DNA of 64,000 nt from Synoicihabitans lomoniglobus (GTDB lineage: Bacteria > Verrucomicrobiota > Verrucomicrobiia > Opitutales > Opitutaceae), in assembly GCF_029023725.1 (NCBI RefSeq), contig NZ_CP119075.1, forward strand, positions 1,607,501 to 1,671,500, written 5' to 3'. Positions 23,927 to 34,134 of this stretch are shown here, piece after piece. The stretch's first letter is position 1; each line of letters starts with the position of its first letter. The notes beneath the pieces were generated by a model. The model had not been told where the DNA came from. It made no database searches and was given only the letters and a program-made list of their open reading frames with translations. A program made the translations under genes and the position numbers.

Positions 23927-25213
23927 ATGGCCAAATCATCGCGGATGACGCTTTGTTCCTTCTGTGGGAAATCCCAGACCGAGGTGAAAAAAATCATCGC
24001 GGGGCCGGGCGTCTACATCTGCGACTCCTGCGTCAATGTCTGCAAAACGATCATCGACCGGGAGACCAAGCAGAGCCCGATCGAAGCCAAACCGGCGTTT
24101 AATTTGCTGCGTCCGGCGCAGATCAAAGCGACGCTGGATGATCATGTCATCGGGCAGGAGCACGCGAAGAAGGTGCTGTCGGTCGCCGTCTACAATCACT
24201 ACAAGCGGTTGGCGTTCGATTCCGGGCAGGGATTTGAGCGCGATTCCAACGCCCTGACGCCGGAGTTCGATGGCGTGGAGGTCGAGAAGAGTAACATTCT
24301 CCTTACCGGTCCCACCGGCTCGGGCAAGACGCTGCTCGCGCGTTCTTTGGCGCGAATTTTGGATGTGCCGTTCGCCATCTCCGACGCCACCACGTTGACG
24401 GAGGCCGGTTACGTGGGCGAAGACGTTGAGAATGTGGTCCTGCGTTTGCTGCAGGCGGCCAATTACGACGTAAAAAAGGCCGAGTGCGGCATCATTTATG
24501 TCGACGAAATCGACAAGATTCGGCGCACCACGGAGAATGTTTCCATTACGCGCGACGTCTCCGGCGAAGGCGTGCAGCAGGCCCTGTTGAAAATCCTCGA
24601 AGGCACGGTGTGCAATGTGCCGCCGCAAGGTGGGCGCAAGCACCCGAATCAGGAATACATCCAGATCAACACCGCCAACATTCTGTTCATCTGCGGCGGT
24701 GCCTTCATCGGGCTCGACGACATCATCAAAAAGCGGCTCGGCAATAGGTCGCTCGGTTTCAAGCGCGATCAGGAAGTCGAAATCGATCCCGTCTCGATGA
24801 TGCAACAGATCGCTCCCGAGGATTTGGTCCGTTTTGGCATGATCCCGGAGTTCATCGGCCGCCTGCCCGTGGTATCGGTGCTCAATCAGTTGCAGGTCGC
24901 GGACTTGGAAAAAATCCTACTCCGCACGAAGAACGCGACGGTCAAGCAATACTCCAAACTCTTCGCCATGGACGGCGCGCGGCTGCGCTTCACCCCCGAC
25001 GCCATCAAAGCGGTCGCGCAAAAAGCAATCGATCTGAAGACCGGAGCCCGGGCGCTGCGCTCGATTATGGAGAAACTCATGCTTGAAGTGATGTATGAGC
25101 TGCCCGAGCGCGACGACGTGGCGGAAGTTGTCATCGATGCCGCGGTGGTGGCGGGGAAGCGCCGGCCCTCATTGCGTCGCGCCCCGAAACGTGAATCCAA
25201 GAACGCGGCTTAA
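23927..25213 (+). CDS. clpX: ATP-dependent Clp protease ATP-binding subunit ClpX
   Basis: A 428-residue AAA+ unfoldase. The N-terminal zinc-binding domain has CSFCGKSQ and ICDSCVNVC. Walker A is GPTGSGKT (about 128-135), Walker [11 protein letters not shown], and the pore and RKH regions are present ([20 protein letters not shown]). The small domain ends with [21 protein letters not shown]. It hands substrates to ClpP. It belongs to the tig-clpP-clpX cluster; compare the ClpX-like paralogue at 53515, which lacks the zinc domain. Confidence 0.97.
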   Translation: MAKSSRMTLCSFCGKSQTEVKKIIAGPGVYICDSCVNVCKTIIDRETKQSPIEAKPAFNLLRPAQIKATLDDHVIGQEHAKKVLSVAVYNHYKRLAFDSGQGFERDSNALTPEFDGVEVEKSNILLTGPTGSGKTLLARSLARILDVPFAISDATTLTEAGYVGEDVENVVLRLLQAANYDVKKAECGIIYVDEIDKIRRTTENVSITRDVSGEGVQQALLKILEGTVCNVPPQGGRKHPNQEYIQINTANILFICGGAFIGLDDIIKKRLGNRSLGFKRDQEVEIDPVSMMQQIAPEDLVRFGMIPEFIGRLPVVSVLNQLQVADLEKILLRTKNATVKQYSKLFAMDGARLRFTPDAIKAVAQKAIDLKTGARALRSIMEKLMLEVMYELPERDDVAEVVIDAAVVAGKRRPSLRRAPKRESKNAA

Positions 25214-25381
25214 TTTTCGATCTTTTGACCAAAACCAACCCAAATTTGGGATTAGCGAAAACCAAAGTGAGAGCTGATCCCGCTAATAGTTCCCTTTCGT
25301 CAACTTCGAGGGGAATTTTTGTTTTACTTTGGAATACCCGACCGGTTCTTTGACCGGCTGACCGTGACCACTCAACAACCC

Positions 25382-25567
25382 GTGAGCCAGACACATACGC
25401 GCAAGACCTTCTTCGGCCGCCTCGGAGCGATTTTTACCGCTTCCGTCGTTGCGCCTAAACTATTCGCGAAGTCCGCCACCAAGGCGGTCGTCCACCCCTC
25501 GGGGCGGACCAAGTTCGAACTCAAGCCCGAGGCCCGTGCCATCGCACGGGACACGGATTCGCTCTAA
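25382..25567 (+). CDS. Small Tat-like leader protein upstream of ACIII operon, unknown function
   Basis: A 61-residue ORF from a GTG at 25382. The N terminus, TRKTFFGRLGAIFTASVV, resembles a Tat-type signal (polar-basic, then FF, then a weak hydrophobic stretch), and parallels [12 protein letters not shown] in ActB, but only one Arg of the pair is present. The rest is basic and short (SGRTKFELKPEARAIAR). It starts 30 bases before actA, so it is probably co-transcribed with it. It may be a small anchor or assembly factor; an open frame continues upstream to 25319, but without a better start. Confidence 0.5.
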   Translation: MSQTHTRKTFFGRLGAIFTASVVAPKLFAKSATKAVVHPSGRTKFELKPEARAIARDTDSL

Positions 25568-25597
25568 CCGAGACGCGCCCTCGAAGCATTCCGGCCC

Positions 25598-26254
25598 ATG
25601 TCGAATCTCTTTCCTAAATCGGCGAATCGCCTGCCGCTGCAGATCATCATCTTTCTGGTGATTTTCGGTGGTATCGTGACCGCTGCCACGACCTATTACG
25701 CGACACCCAAGTATACTCGGGTGGGCTACGCTCCGGTGCAGCCCGTGCCGTTCAGCCACGCCAAACACAATGGCGAGCTGGGCATCGACTGTCGCTATTG
25801 CCACTCCACGGTGGAGAAGGCCGGCCACGCGGCCGTGCCGACGGCGCAGACCTGCATGAACTGCCACTCGCAGGTCAAGAACACCAGCCCGCTGCTCGCG
25901 CCCGTCCGCGCCAGCTACGAATCCGGTGATCCGGTCGAGTGGGTGCGGGTGCACCAGGCGCCCGATTACGTTTACTTCGATCACTCCGTCCACGTGAACC
26001 GCGGCGTTTCCTGCGTCGAATGTCACGGCCAGATCAATGAGATGGAAGTGGTGACCCACGCCAAGCCGCTCTCGATGGGCTTCTGCTTGGATTGTCACCG
26101 CGACCCCGCTCCACATCTGCGCGACCCAAAACTCGTTACCCAGCTCGATTGGAAACACCCCGGCGGCGTGGAAGGCCAAACCGCTGACGGCGAAAAGTTT
26201 ATCCACGACTGGAACATCAATCCTCCGCAAAGCTGCTCCGGCTGCCACCGATGA
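25598..26254 (+). CDS. actA: Alternative complex III pentahaem cytochrome c subunit
   Basis: A 218-residue membrane-anchored periplasmic protein. One N-terminal helix (about 10-28, IIIFLVIFGGIVTAATT) is followed by five CxxCH haem sites: CRYCH, CMNCH, CVECH, CLDCH and CSGCH. This is the ActA pattern. In ACIII it takes part in passing electrons from the quinol-oxidising core to the soluble or oxidase-bound cytochromes. The stop overlaps actB by 4 bases. Confidence 0.95.
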   Translation: MSNLFPKSANRLPLQIIIFLVIFGGIVTAATTYYATPKYTRVGYAPVQPVPFSHAKHNGELGIDCRYCHSTVEKAGHAAVPTAQTCMNCHSQVKNTSPLLAPVRASYESGDPVEWVRVHQAPDYVYFDHSVHVNRGVSCVECHGQINEMEVVTHAKPLSMGFCLDCHRDPAPHLRDPKLVTQLDWKHPGGVEGQTADGEKFIHDWNINPPQSCSGCHR

Positions 26255-29200
26255 AACGCAAAGTTGAACATCCCGAACCCTCCGCCCGTGAGCTGAGTGG
26301 TCCGCGCTACTGGCGCAGCCTCGATGAACTCGTGGAGACACCCGGTTTTCAGAATAAACTCGCCAAGGAATTTCCCGAAGGCGCGTCGAACCTGAACGGC
26401 GTCGATCGTCGCCACTTCTTCAAGTTGATGGCCGCGTCCTTTGCCCTCGGTGGCATGGGACTCGCAACCGGCTGCCGTCGTCCCGAGGCCAACATTCTGC
26501 CCTACGGTAAATCCGTCGAAGGCATCATTCCGGGCGTGCCGCAGTATTATGCCACGTCGTTCCCACTCCGCGGTGCGGCGTTGCCATTGCTCGCGGAAAC
26601 CCACCAGGGGCGTCCGACCAAACTGGAAGGTAACCCGAGCTACACGCCTTACGGCGGGGCATCCTCGCTGTTGGCGCAAGCCTCTGTGCTCGATCTCTAC
26701 GATCCGGATCGCGCCACCACGCACACGACCGGTGGAGCGGCTTCGACCGTGGTCGCGATGCGCGACAAACTTTCCGCCGTGCACGCCGCCGCCGCTGCCA
26801 ATGGTGGAGCGGGACTTGCCGTTCTCGCCGAATCTTCTTCCTCCCCGAGCCGCGCTCGCTTGGTGGAAGCGTTGAAGGGCAAATTGCCCAACGCGATGTG
26901 GGCGGAATACGACGCCGTTTCTGATTTGCCGCCGGCGGCCGCCGCTCGCGCCGCTTTCGGTCAAAACGTCAAGCCGCTGTATCGCTTCGCCAAAGCCAAG
27001 CGTATCGTCTCGATCGACGCCGACTTTTTCCACGCTGAATCCGGCGCGTTGGGCTATTCCCGCGATTTCGCCAAGGGTCGCAAGGTCCTCAAGGCCAACG
27101 ATCCGATGAACCGCCTCTACGCGGTGGAGAGCACATTCTCGCTCACCGGTTCGATGGCGGATCACCGTCTGCGTCTCGCGAGCAGCCACATGTTGGCGTT
27201 CACCGCCGCATTGCTGGCGAAGTTGTCCGGTCAGGATTCCGTGGCGCGTCTCGCGCAGGGCTTGAACTTCAAGGATCAGGACAAGTGGATCGAAGCCTGC
27301 GCCACCGATCTCGCTCACCACAAGGGGGAGTGTCTGGTCGTCGCCGGGGCGCACCAACCTGCGCAAGTCCACGCGCTGGCCTACGCCATCAACGCGTTCC
27401 TCGGTAACATTGGCAAAACGATCGACTTCGTCGAAGTGCCGCAAAATGACGCCGCTTCGCTGGCCGATCTCGCCGCTGCCGCCAAGGCCGGCAAGGTTTC
27501 CACGCTCGTCGTGCTCGGGGGTAACCCGGCTTACAACGCGCCGGCTGATCTCGATTTTACGGCGCTGGCCGATGCCGTGGACGATGTCATTCGTTACGGC
27601 TACTACGTCGACGAAACCTCGGCCCTGGCCGATACGCACATCGGTGCCACCCATTATTTGGAATCGTGGGGCGATGCCCGCACGGCCGATGGCACCATCG
27701 TGCCGGTGCAGCCGATGATCATGCCGTTGTTCGACGGTCTGACCGAACTTGAAGTCGTGGCGCGTCTCGCCGGCGCCGACACCACTGATCCTTACTCGAT
27801 CGTTTTCGATACGGTGGTGCAATATGTCGAAGGCCGCCTCCTGTTCCACGGCCGCCCGGCCAACCCAAACATCAAGCGCTCCGAAACCCTCGGTAGTGCG
27901 CAGGACGTTTTCCGCAAGTTCCTGCACGACGGCATCATCGCCGATTCGGCCTACGCCACTGCGACCGTCCGTTATGATCAGGCTGGTGCCGGAGTGCTCT
28001 TTGCTGACGCGCCGTCCTATCCGGCGTTGTCCAAGGACAACCTCGAAGTGCGTTTCACCTTCGACCACAAGATGGACGACGGTCGCTACGCCAACAACGG
28101 CTGGCTGCAAGAGTGCCCGGATCCGATCACCAAGATCTCTTGGGACAACGCGATCCTCGTCAGCCCACGTCTCGGAGCCGAACTCGGCATTGAGCCGGGC
28201 GGCGCCGCGCTGCAGGTCGCCCGCAAGGAGCTCGCTGAATACCCGCAAGGTAAAGAAAATGCCTTCGTGGGCGAAGTGACCGTGAATGGCACGACTGTGC
28301 GCGGTCCGATGCACATTCAACCGGGTCTCTCCAACTGGACCATTGTGCTGCCACTCGGTTACGGTCGCCAAGTCAGCGGTCGCGTGGGGCAGGGCGCGGG
28401 ACATGATTTCTACCCCGCTCGCACGTCGGCACATCCGGACTTCGTGACCGGTGCCACCATCAAGGTGCTCGACGAGCGCTACAAGATGGCGAACCAGCAA
28501 GAGCACTGGTCGATGGAAGGCCGTGATCTCGTGCGTGAAGCCAACAAGGAGGAGTTCGATACCGATCCCAACTTCGTCGACAGCTTCGGCATCGAATCCC
28601 ACGCCCCGGCCAATCTCGGCAAGGACAAGAATATGCCGCTCGCCGCGGTTTCCGTCGAAACGCCACGTGGCAACTCGCTTTACGAGACTCCGAATTTCGA
28701 AGGCACGCATCAATGGGGCATGTCGATCGACCTGAATACCTGCATTGGTTGCAACGCTTGCGTGATCGCCTGTCAGGCCGAGAACAACATTCCGATCGTC
28801 GGCAAGGAACAGGTCATGCGCGGTCGCGAGATGCACTGGATCCGCCTCGATCGTTATTACTCGGACGGAAACATTTCCGCCGGTGCCTTTGGTGGCCCGA
28901 AAAACAAGGTGATCCCCGAGGATCCCCAAGCCTCGCTCATGCCGGTCGCCTGTATGCAGTGCGAACTCGCGCCTTGCGAAACGGTTTGCCCGGTCAACGC
29001 CACGGTGCACGACGACGAAGGCCTGAACGTCATGGCCTACAACCGCTGCATCGGCACGCGTTACTGCGCCAACAACTGTCCTTACAAGGTCCGTCGCTTC
29101 AACTTCTTCGACTGGAATGACCGGTCGCTCGACCAGCTCTACATGGGCCCGGCCGGCGACAAGGGCATGCCCGAGCTCGTGCAGATGGCGAAGAATCCGG

Positions 29201-29706
29201 ATGTCACCGTGCGCATGCGGGGTGTGATGGAAAAGTGCACCTACTGCGTGCAACGCATCCAGCAGGCCAAGATCGCCCAAAAGGTGAAGGCCCGCGATAC
29301 CGACAATGTCGTCGTCCCCGACGGCACGATCAAGACGGCCTGTCAGCAAGTCTGCGCGGTCGACGCCATCGAGTTCGGCAACATCAAGGATCCCGAGAGC
29401 GCGGTTTCCCAAGCCAAGGCCCGCGAGCAAGACTACGCGCTCCTCGGCTACCTCAATATCCGTCCTCGCACCACTTATCTGGGCAAGCTGCGCAACCCGA
29501 ATCCGGACATGCCGGACTACGCGTCGCTGCCGCTCAGCCGCATTGAATACAACACCAAGAATCATCCTGCTCACGGCGATGACCACGGTGGCGGCAGCCA
29601 CGGTGAGGCCCATCCCGCCGCAGACGACCACGGTCACGCTCACGACGAGCCTGATGGACACACTTCGATCATGAAGAACGCCCTGTCGACGGGAGGACTT
29701 AGCTAA
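26251..29706 (+). CDS. actB: Alternative complex III molybdopterin-like/Fe-S subunit
   Basis: A 1151-residue fused subunit. It has a Tat signal-like start ([19 protein letters not shown]). Residues about 60-780 form a domain of molybdopterin-oxidoreductase fold, which in ActB is known to lack the cofactor. Residues about 820-1090 form a ferredoxin-like domain with Cys quartets at 831/834/837/841, 901/904/909/913, 933/939/943 and 996/999/1031/1035. Family members carry three [4Fe-4S] and one [3Fe-4S] cluster. A His/Asp-rich tail ends the protein. It joins the actC start by a 1-base overlap. Confidence 0.95.
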   Translation: MKRKVEHPEPSARELSGPRYWRSLDELVETPGFQNKLAKEFPEGASNLNGVDRRHFFKLMAASFALGGMGLATGCRRPEANILPYGKSVEGIIPGVPQYYATSFPLRGAALPLLAETHQGRPTKLEGNPSYTPYGGASSLLAQASVLDLYDPDRATTHTTGGAASTVVAMRDKLSAVHAAAAANGGAGLAVLAESSSSPSRARLVEALKGKLPNAMWAEYDAVSDLPPAAAARAAFGQNVKPLYRFAKAKRIVSIDADFFHAESGALGYSRDFAKGRKVLKANDPMNRLYAVESTFSLTGSMADHRLRLASSHMLAFTAALLAKLSGQDSVARLAQGLNFKDQDKWIEACATDLAHHKGECLVVAGAHQPAQVHALAYAINAFLGNIGKTIDFVEVPQNDAASLADLAAAAKAGKVSTLVVLGGNPAYNAPADLDFTALADAVDDVIRYGYYVDETSALADTHIGATHYLESWGDARTADGTIVPVQPMIMPLFDGLTELEVVARLAGADTTDPYSIVFDTVVQYVEGRLLFHGRPANPNIKRSETLGSAQDVFRKFLHDGIIADSAYATATVRYDQAGAGVLFADAPSYPALSKDNLEVRFTFDHKMDDGRYANNGWLQECPDPITKISWDNAILVSPRLGAELGIEPGGAALQVARKELAEYPQGKENAFVGEVTVNGTTVRGPMHIQPGLSNWTIVLPLGYGRQVSGRVGQGAGHDFYPARTSAHPDFVTGATIKVLDERYKMANQQEHWSMEGRDLVREANKEEFDTDPNFVDSFGIESHAPANLGKDKNMPLAAVSVETPRGNSLYETPNFEGTHQWGMSIDLNTCIGCNACVIACQAENNIPIVGKEQVMRGREMHWIRLDRYYSDGNISAGAFGGPKNKVIPEDPQASLMPVACMQCELAPCETVCPVNATVHDDEGLNVMAYNRCIGTRYCANNCPYKVRRFNFFDWNDRSLDQLYMGPAGDKGMPELVQMAKNPDVTVRMRGVMEKCTYCVQRIQQAKIAQKVKARDTDNVVVPDGTIKTACQQVCAVDAIEFGNIKDPESAVSQAKAREQDYALLGYLNIRPRTTYLGKLRNPNPDMPDYASLPLSRIEYNTKNHPAHGDDHGGGSHGEAHPAADDHGHAHDEPDGHTSIMKNALSTGGLS

Positions 29707-31133
29707 TGTCGCACGCCGATTCCGCCGCCGCCAAGCCGGCTATTCTCAATGAAGTTCAACCCGCGGAGCTGCCGCGTGCCACCTTGGTGGAGCACGGTCG
29801 CAGCTTCTCGTGGATCACTGATAAGATCTGCGGCATCATCGAGGGCAAGACCCCCGGCTGGTGGTGGGTTTGCTTCGTGCTCGCCTGTTTCGTCGCCACC
29901 TGGACGGTGGCTGGCATCGTCTACCTCGTCGCCACGGGCGTCGGTGTGTGGGGCCATGCCAATCCCGTCAACTGGGCGTGGGACATCGTCAACTTCGTGT
30001 TCTGGATCGGTATTGGTCACGCGGGCACGTTGATTTCGGCCATTCTCTGTTTGTTGCGCCAAAAGTGGCGCACTTCGATCAATCGAGCCGCCGAGGCCAT
30101 GACGATTTTCGCGGTGGTTTGCGCCGGTATCTTCCCCGTGTTCCACGTCGGTCGCGTCTGGTTTGCCTGGTATCTGTTCCCGATTCCCAATTCGAATTAC
30201 ATCTGGCAGAACTTCCGTTCGCCGCTGGAGTGGGACGTGTTCGCGGTGTCGACCTACGGCACGGTTTCGGTGCTCTTCTGGTATGTGGGTCTGATTCCCG
30301 ACCTGGCGATTCTGCGTGATCGTTTTTACAAGGCCGGCAACAAGTTCCGTTCGTTCCTCTATGGTTTCTTCGCCATGGGCTGGCGCGGCGCGAATCGCCA
30401 CTGGTCCAACTACGAAATGGCTTACCTCGTGTTGGCTGGTATCTCGACGCCGCTGGTGTTGTCGGTGCACACGATCGTTTCGTTCGACTTCGCGGTTTCA
30501 TTGCTGCCCGGCTGGCACACCACCATCTTCCCGCCCTACTTCGTGGCCGGCGCTATTTTCTCCGGCTTCGGCATGGTGATGACGCTGATGCTGCCACTGC
30601 GCTCGATCTTCAAACTCGAGGATCTCATCACGCAGTATCACATCGACTGCATGTGTAAGATCACATTGGCGACGGGCACCATCGTGGGATACGCCTACGG
30701 CATGGAGTTCTTCATCGCTTGGTATGGCTCCAACCCCTACGAGGGCTTCGCCTTCATCAATCGCGCCTTCGGTCATTATGCGTGGGCCTACTGGATCATG
30801 ATCTCATGTAACGTGATCACACCGCAGTTCTTCTGGTTTAAGAAGATCCGCGATAATACGTGGTTCGTCTGGGTGCTTTCGATCTTCGTCAACGTCGGCA
30901 TGTGGTTCGAGCGTTTCGTGATTATCGTCACGTCGCTGGCGCGCGACTTCCTGCCTTCCAGCTGGGGTTACTACAGCCCGTCGATCGTGGAAATCTTCAC
31001 CTTCTTCGGCACGTTCGGCGTGTTCAGCGTCTTGTTCCTCCTGTTCATCCGCTTCCTCCCCATCATGCCGATGGCGGAAATCAAGTCGGTCACTCCGCAA
31101 GGCGATCCGCACGCGGGTCACGGCGATCACTAA
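29706..31133 (+). CDS. actC: Alternative complex III NrfD-like membrane subunit
   Basis: A 475-residue integral membrane protein with about ten transmembrane helices, of the NrfD/PsrC family. Helices contain the conserved [11 protein letters not shown] and GSRRNHW-like [11 protein letters not shown] region, and the last helix is preceded by [12 protein letters not shown]. ActC binds quinol and, with ActF, delivers electrons to ActB. The N terminus of about 50 residues is cytosolic. The start codon ATG overlaps the actB stop. Confidence 0.95.
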   Translation: MSHADSAAAKPAILNEVQPAELPRATLVEHGRSFSWITDKICGIIEGKTPGWWWVCFVLACFVATWTVAGIVYLVATGVGVWGHANPVNWAWDIVNFVFWIGIGHAGTLISAILCLLRQKWRTSINRAAEAMTIFAVVCAGIFPVFHVGRVWFAWYLFPIPNSNYIWQNFRSPLEWDVFAVSTYGTVSVLFWYVGLIPDLAILRDRFYKAGNKFRSFLYGFFAMGWRGANRHWSNYEMAYLVLAGISTPLVLSVHTIVSFDFAVSLLPGWHTTIFPPYFVAGAIFSGFGMVMTLMLPLRSIFKLEDLITQYHIDCMCKITLATGTIVGYAYGMEFFIAWYGSNPYEGFAFINRAFGHYAWAYWIMISCNVITPQFFWFKKIRDNTWFVWVLSIFVNVGMWFERFVIIVTSLARDFLPSSWGYYSPSIVEIFTFFGTFGVFSVLFLLFIRFLPIMPMAEIKSVTPQGDPHAGHGDH

Positions 31134-31160
31134 TTCACGCGCAACCTTTTTATACCAATC

Positions 31161-31694
31161 ATGGCTGCTCCTTCACATGGCGTGATCGCCACTTTCGACA
31201 CCGCGTCGGACATCTACCACGCGGCGCAGAAAGTGCGCGACGCCGGCTTCAAATTCTGGGACTGCATCACCCCGTGCCCTGTGCACGGTCTCGATGGTGC
31301 GATGGGCGTCAAACGCTCCAAGGTTCCTCGTTTCTCTCTCATTGGCGGTCTCATCGGTTTCACCACCGGTATGTCGATGATCTTCTTCACCGGTGCGGTG
31401 GACTACAAACTGATCGTCGGCGGCAAGCCGCTCTTCAGCCCGATGTTCGCATTCCCGGTCTCCTACGAATTGACGATTCTGTTCACCGCCTTCGCCACGA
31501 TCGGAGGCATGTTTCTTCTCAACGGTCTGCCGATGCACTATCATCCGGTGCTCAAGACCGATCACATCCACCGCGGCCTCGATGATAAGTTCCTCATCGT
31601 GATCGAAGCCCGCGACCCCAAGTTCGATCTGGCCGCCACCAAGGCGTTGCTGGAATCGGCCGGGGGTAAAGACATTGCCGAAGTCGAGGCCTGA
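31161..31694 (+). CDS. actD: Alternative complex III membrane subunit ActD (DUF3341)
   Basis: A 177-residue protein with two transmembrane helices (about 56-75 and 98-120) and soluble ends. The N-terminal [24 protein letters not shown] matches the DUF3341 part: a ferredoxin-like fold with an alternating charged helix. ActD holds the membrane parts of the complex together. It lies between actC and actE, and actE follows after 4 bases. Confidence 0.93.
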   Translation: MAAPSHGVIATFDTASDIYHAAQKVRDAGFKFWDCITPCPVHGLDGAMGVKRSKVPRFSLIGGLIGFTTGMSMIFFTGAVDYKLIVGGKPLFSPMFAFPVSYELTILFTAFATIGGMFLLNGLPMHYHPVLKTDHIHRGLDDKFLIVIEARDPKFDLAATKALLESAGGKDIAEVEA

Positions 31695-31698
31695 CCCG

Positions 31699-32313
31699 AT
31701 GCGATACGTCTACTTATCCGTCTTTTTTCTGGTCGTATTGACCGTGGGAGCCCTTGGGTTCCGCGGCTCAATTTCGACTAAACCGCCCCTCGAGGTATTC
31801 CCCGATATGGACCGGCAGTCGAAATATCTGCCGCAGGACCGTTCGGAGTTCTTCGCCGATGGCCGCACGGATCGTCCGTTGCCCGCCGGCGTGGTGGCTC
31901 GTGGTGATCTCAAGGCCGACACGCACCTTGATCTCGGTCGTGATGCTTCCGGCGAGTTCGCCCGTGGTTTTCCCGTCGCATTGACGATTGATCGTCAGTT
32001 CATCGACCGCGGTCGCGAGCGTTACGAAATCTACTGCGCTCCGTGTCACGGCAACATGGCCGATGGTCGTGGTATCGTCACCCAATACGGATGGGGCACT
32101 CCCGCCAATCTGCACAGCGATCTGTATCGCAGCCAGGCTGAGGGCGAAATCTTTAACACCATTACTCATGGCAAGAACACCATGTTCGGTTACGGCGACA
32201 AGCTGGTCTCGGAAGATCGCTGGGCCGTCATCGCTTATGTTCGCGCCTTGCAACGTTCCCAGGATGGCCGTCTCTCCGACGTGCCGGCCTCTCATCAAGC
32301 GGAGTTGAACTAA
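31699..32313 (+). CDS. actE: Alternative complex III monohaem cytochrome c subunit
   Basis: A 204-residue membrane-anchored cytochrome. It has an N-terminal helix (YVYLSVFFLVVLTVGAL, about 3-19) and one haem site, CAPCH (Cys113, Cys116, His117). The Met axial ligand candidate is in NTMFGYGD. The start is taken at ATG 31699, 4 bases after the actD stop; a longer frame overlaps actD by 20 bases. ActE is the likely partner delivering electrons to the oxidase. Confidence 0.92.
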   Translation: MRYVYLSVFFLVVLTVGALGFRGSISTKPPLEVFPDMDRQSKYLPQDRSEFFADGRTDRPLPAGVVARGDLKADTHLDLGRDASGEFARGFPVALTIDRQFIDRGRERYEIYCAPCHGNMADGRGIVTQYGWGTPANLHSDLYRSQAEGEIFNTITHGKNTMFGYGDKLVSEDRWAVIAYVRALQRSQDGRLSDVPASHQAELN

Positions 32314-32315
32314 AG

Positions 32316-33605
32316 ATGTCTGCCTCCAACACCAACGGCACTCCCGCAGGAAAAGCCCTTATCATCGGTATCGTCGGCATCGCGCTGACGGCGGTCGGCA
32401 TCGCCGTATCCGGCGGACCCAAGGTCGCCTTCTCGTGGCTCACCGCGATGACGTTCTGGACCGGAATCGCGATCGGCATGCTCATGCTGATCATGATTCA
32501 CCATATCTTCGACGCGAACTGGTCGACGGTGATCCGTCGTCAATTCGAGCACGGCATCTCCGCCTTCAAGTGGCTGGCCCTCTTGTTCGTCCCTCTGATC
32601 GTCGCTTCATTCATCGACCCGAGCATTTTGTGGAAGTATTTCGATCCTTCTTACAATCTGGCGGACATCGGTGGACACGGCACGGTGGGCGAAGACGTTC
32701 TGTGGGTGAAGAAATCGGTGCTGTTGAACCCGAAGATGTTCCTCTTCATCACGATCGGTTCGTTCCTGGGATGGATTTTCCTTTCCAGTCGTTTTCGTCG
32801 CAACTCGTTCACGCAGGATGGTGACGGTGACATCAAGTGGACCACCTCGAGCCGTAAATGGTCGGCTGCTGGTATCCCGTTCACGGCTTTTGCGCTGACG
32901 TTCTGTGTGATCTTCTGGGTCAAGGCCCTCGATTACCACTGGTTCTCCACCATGTATGGGGTGTGGTTTTTCGCCAACTGTGTCCGCGCTGCGCTCGCGA
33001 TCGGCATCCTGATCATGTGCTGGCTGTGGACCCGAGGTGACTACAAGGGCGTGCTCAATACCAACCATTGGTATTCCATCGGCATGCTGTCCTTCGCCTT
33101 CACGGTGTTCTGGGCCTACGTCACGTTCTCCCAATACTTCCTGATTTGGAACGCCAACGTGCCGGAAGAAACCTTCTGGTATAACCTGCGTGAAATTAAC
33201 AATTCCACCGGTGAGGCCAACCAATGGAAGTGGATCGGCATGCTGCTCCTCTTCGGTCATTTCTTCTTCCCATTCCTGGGGCTCATCAGCTACCCGGCGA
33301 AGATCTCCAAGAAGTGGATGAAGTTCATGGCTACCTGGATTCTGCTGATCGTGTTCGTGGACATGATCTACAACGTCTGGCCGTCCAAGAAGGTGACGAC
33401 CGAAATGGTCGAAACCGGCCACGGCTTCGGTCTTGGGGTCGGCGATCCGCTGCCATTTCTCGCCGTTCACCAGCTGTGGACATTCACCGCGCTCATCGGC
33501 ATCGGTGGCATCTGTGCCTGGGCTTACTTCAAGAGCTTTCCGACCGCCAAACTCATCCCGATTCGTGATCCCCGTATTGGTGAATCTCTGACCTACCATG
33601 AGTGA
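32316..33605 (+). CDS. actF: Alternative complex III NrfD-like membrane subunit ActF
   Basis: A 429-residue protein with about ten transmembrane helices, a second NrfD-like subunit as found in ACIII. IHHIFDANWSTVIRRQFEH and the AYVTFSQYFLIWNANVPEE segment are typical of ActF. It probably contributes the proton-coupled quinol half together with ActC. It starts 2 bases after the actE stop and overlaps the next small gene by 8 bases. Confidence 0.93.
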   Translation: MSASNTNGTPAGKALIIGIVGIALTAVGIAVSGGPKVAFSWLTAMTFWTGIAIGMLMLIMIHHIFDANWSTVIRRQFEHGISAFKWLALLFVPLIVASFIDPSILWKYFDPSYNLADIGGHGTVGEDVLWVKKSVLLNPKMFLFITIGSFLGWIFLSSRFRRNSFTQDGDGDIKWTTSSRKWSAAGIPFTAFALTFCVIFWVKALDYHWFSTMYGVWFFANCVRAALAIGILIMCWLWTRGDYKGVLNTNHWYSIGMLSFAFTVFWAYVTFSQYFLIWNANVPEETFWYNLREINNSTGEANQWKWIGMLLLFGHFFFPFLGLISYPAKISKKWMKFMATWILLIVFVDMIYNVWPSKKVTTEMVETGHGFGLGVGDPLPFLAVHQLWTFTALIGIGGICAWAYFKSFPTAKLIPIRDPRIGESLTYHE

Positions 33606-33918
33606 TACTCAATCGACTCCTTCCGCGGCGACCTGGCCGCTCGTAGCCGCCATCGTCGGTGTGTTTGCGATCTTCCTGATCATCATGCAGGTCGCTCGCA
33701 CGCCGGTGACGCCGCTTTCCCAAGCGGTGAACATGCCGGAGGATGCCCAGTGGCGTCTGACCAGCGAGGGCCGCAAAGCCAAACTCGCGGAGCTGCGGGG
33801 CAACGCCGCCTCGTCGGCCAACAGCTACGGCTGGATCAATCAAGATGCCGGGGTGGTGCGCCTCCCGGTCGAACGGGCCATTGAGCTGACCTTGGCCGAG
33901 ATCAACGCCGACCGCTGA
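33598..33918 (+). CDS. Small single-helix membrane protein of the ACIII-oxidase operon
   Basis: A 106-residue protein with one N-terminal helix (WPLVAAIVGVFAIFLIIM, about 14-31). The C-terminal motif NSYGWINQDAGVVRLPVERAIELT recurs in small proteins of ACIII and cytochrome oxidase operons, as far as I recall. The function is not established; it may be an accessory or assembly subunit. Its start overlaps actF by 8 bases and the next gene follows in 5 bases, so it is part of the same transcript. Confidence 0.75.
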   Translation: MSDTQSTPSAATWPLVAAIVGVFAIFLIIMQVARTPVTPLSQAVNMPEDAQWRLTSEGRKAKLAELRGNAASSANSYGWINQDAGVVRLPVERAIELTLAEINADR

Positions 33919-33923
33919 CCCGT

Positions 33924-34109
33924 ATGGATTGGTTTTTCTACGCTGTAGCGCTTCCTTTCGCGCTCCTGTTTCTTGCCTCGGCGGCCTACGCGCTTCATTG
34001 GGCGGCCAAAAATGGCCAGCTCAAGGAGTTCGAAAAAGGGGCCGCTTCCATTTTTGACGAAGAGGAGCCGGTGGGTAAACAAACCGACTTCTTCCCGCCC
34101 AAACGCTGA
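33924..34109 (+). CDS. CcoS-like small membrane protein
   Basis: A 61-residue protein with one helix (FFYAVALPFALLFLASAAY, about 4-22). The following HWAAKNGQLKEFEKGAASIF and DEEEP show a resemblance to CcoS, where a helix precedes a WxxxxGQxxDLE-like segment and an acidic end; CcoS is an assembly factor for cbb3 oxidases. The match is weak. Its position just before ccoN fits an oxidase assembly role. Confidence 0.55.
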   Translation: MDWFFYAVALPFALLFLASAAYALHWAAKNGQLKEFEKGAASIFDEEEPVGKQTDFFPPKR

Positions 34110-34134
34110 TTTTCTTTCTGCTTCAACCTGACTG

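Noticed and set aside
25214-25381. Promoter or riboswitch upstream of the ACIII operon
   Set aside because: The gap contains ATTAGCG and CGCTAAT inverted about 22 bases apart and a CCCAAATTTGGG palindrome, but no -35/-10 pair at the right spacing and no known riboswitch core.
26095-29661. A 1188-codon open frame antisense to actB
   Set aside because: It has no recognisable domain, and the plus strand encodes ActB with four intact Fe-S Cys sets. GC-rich codon bias leaves such long antisense frames open.
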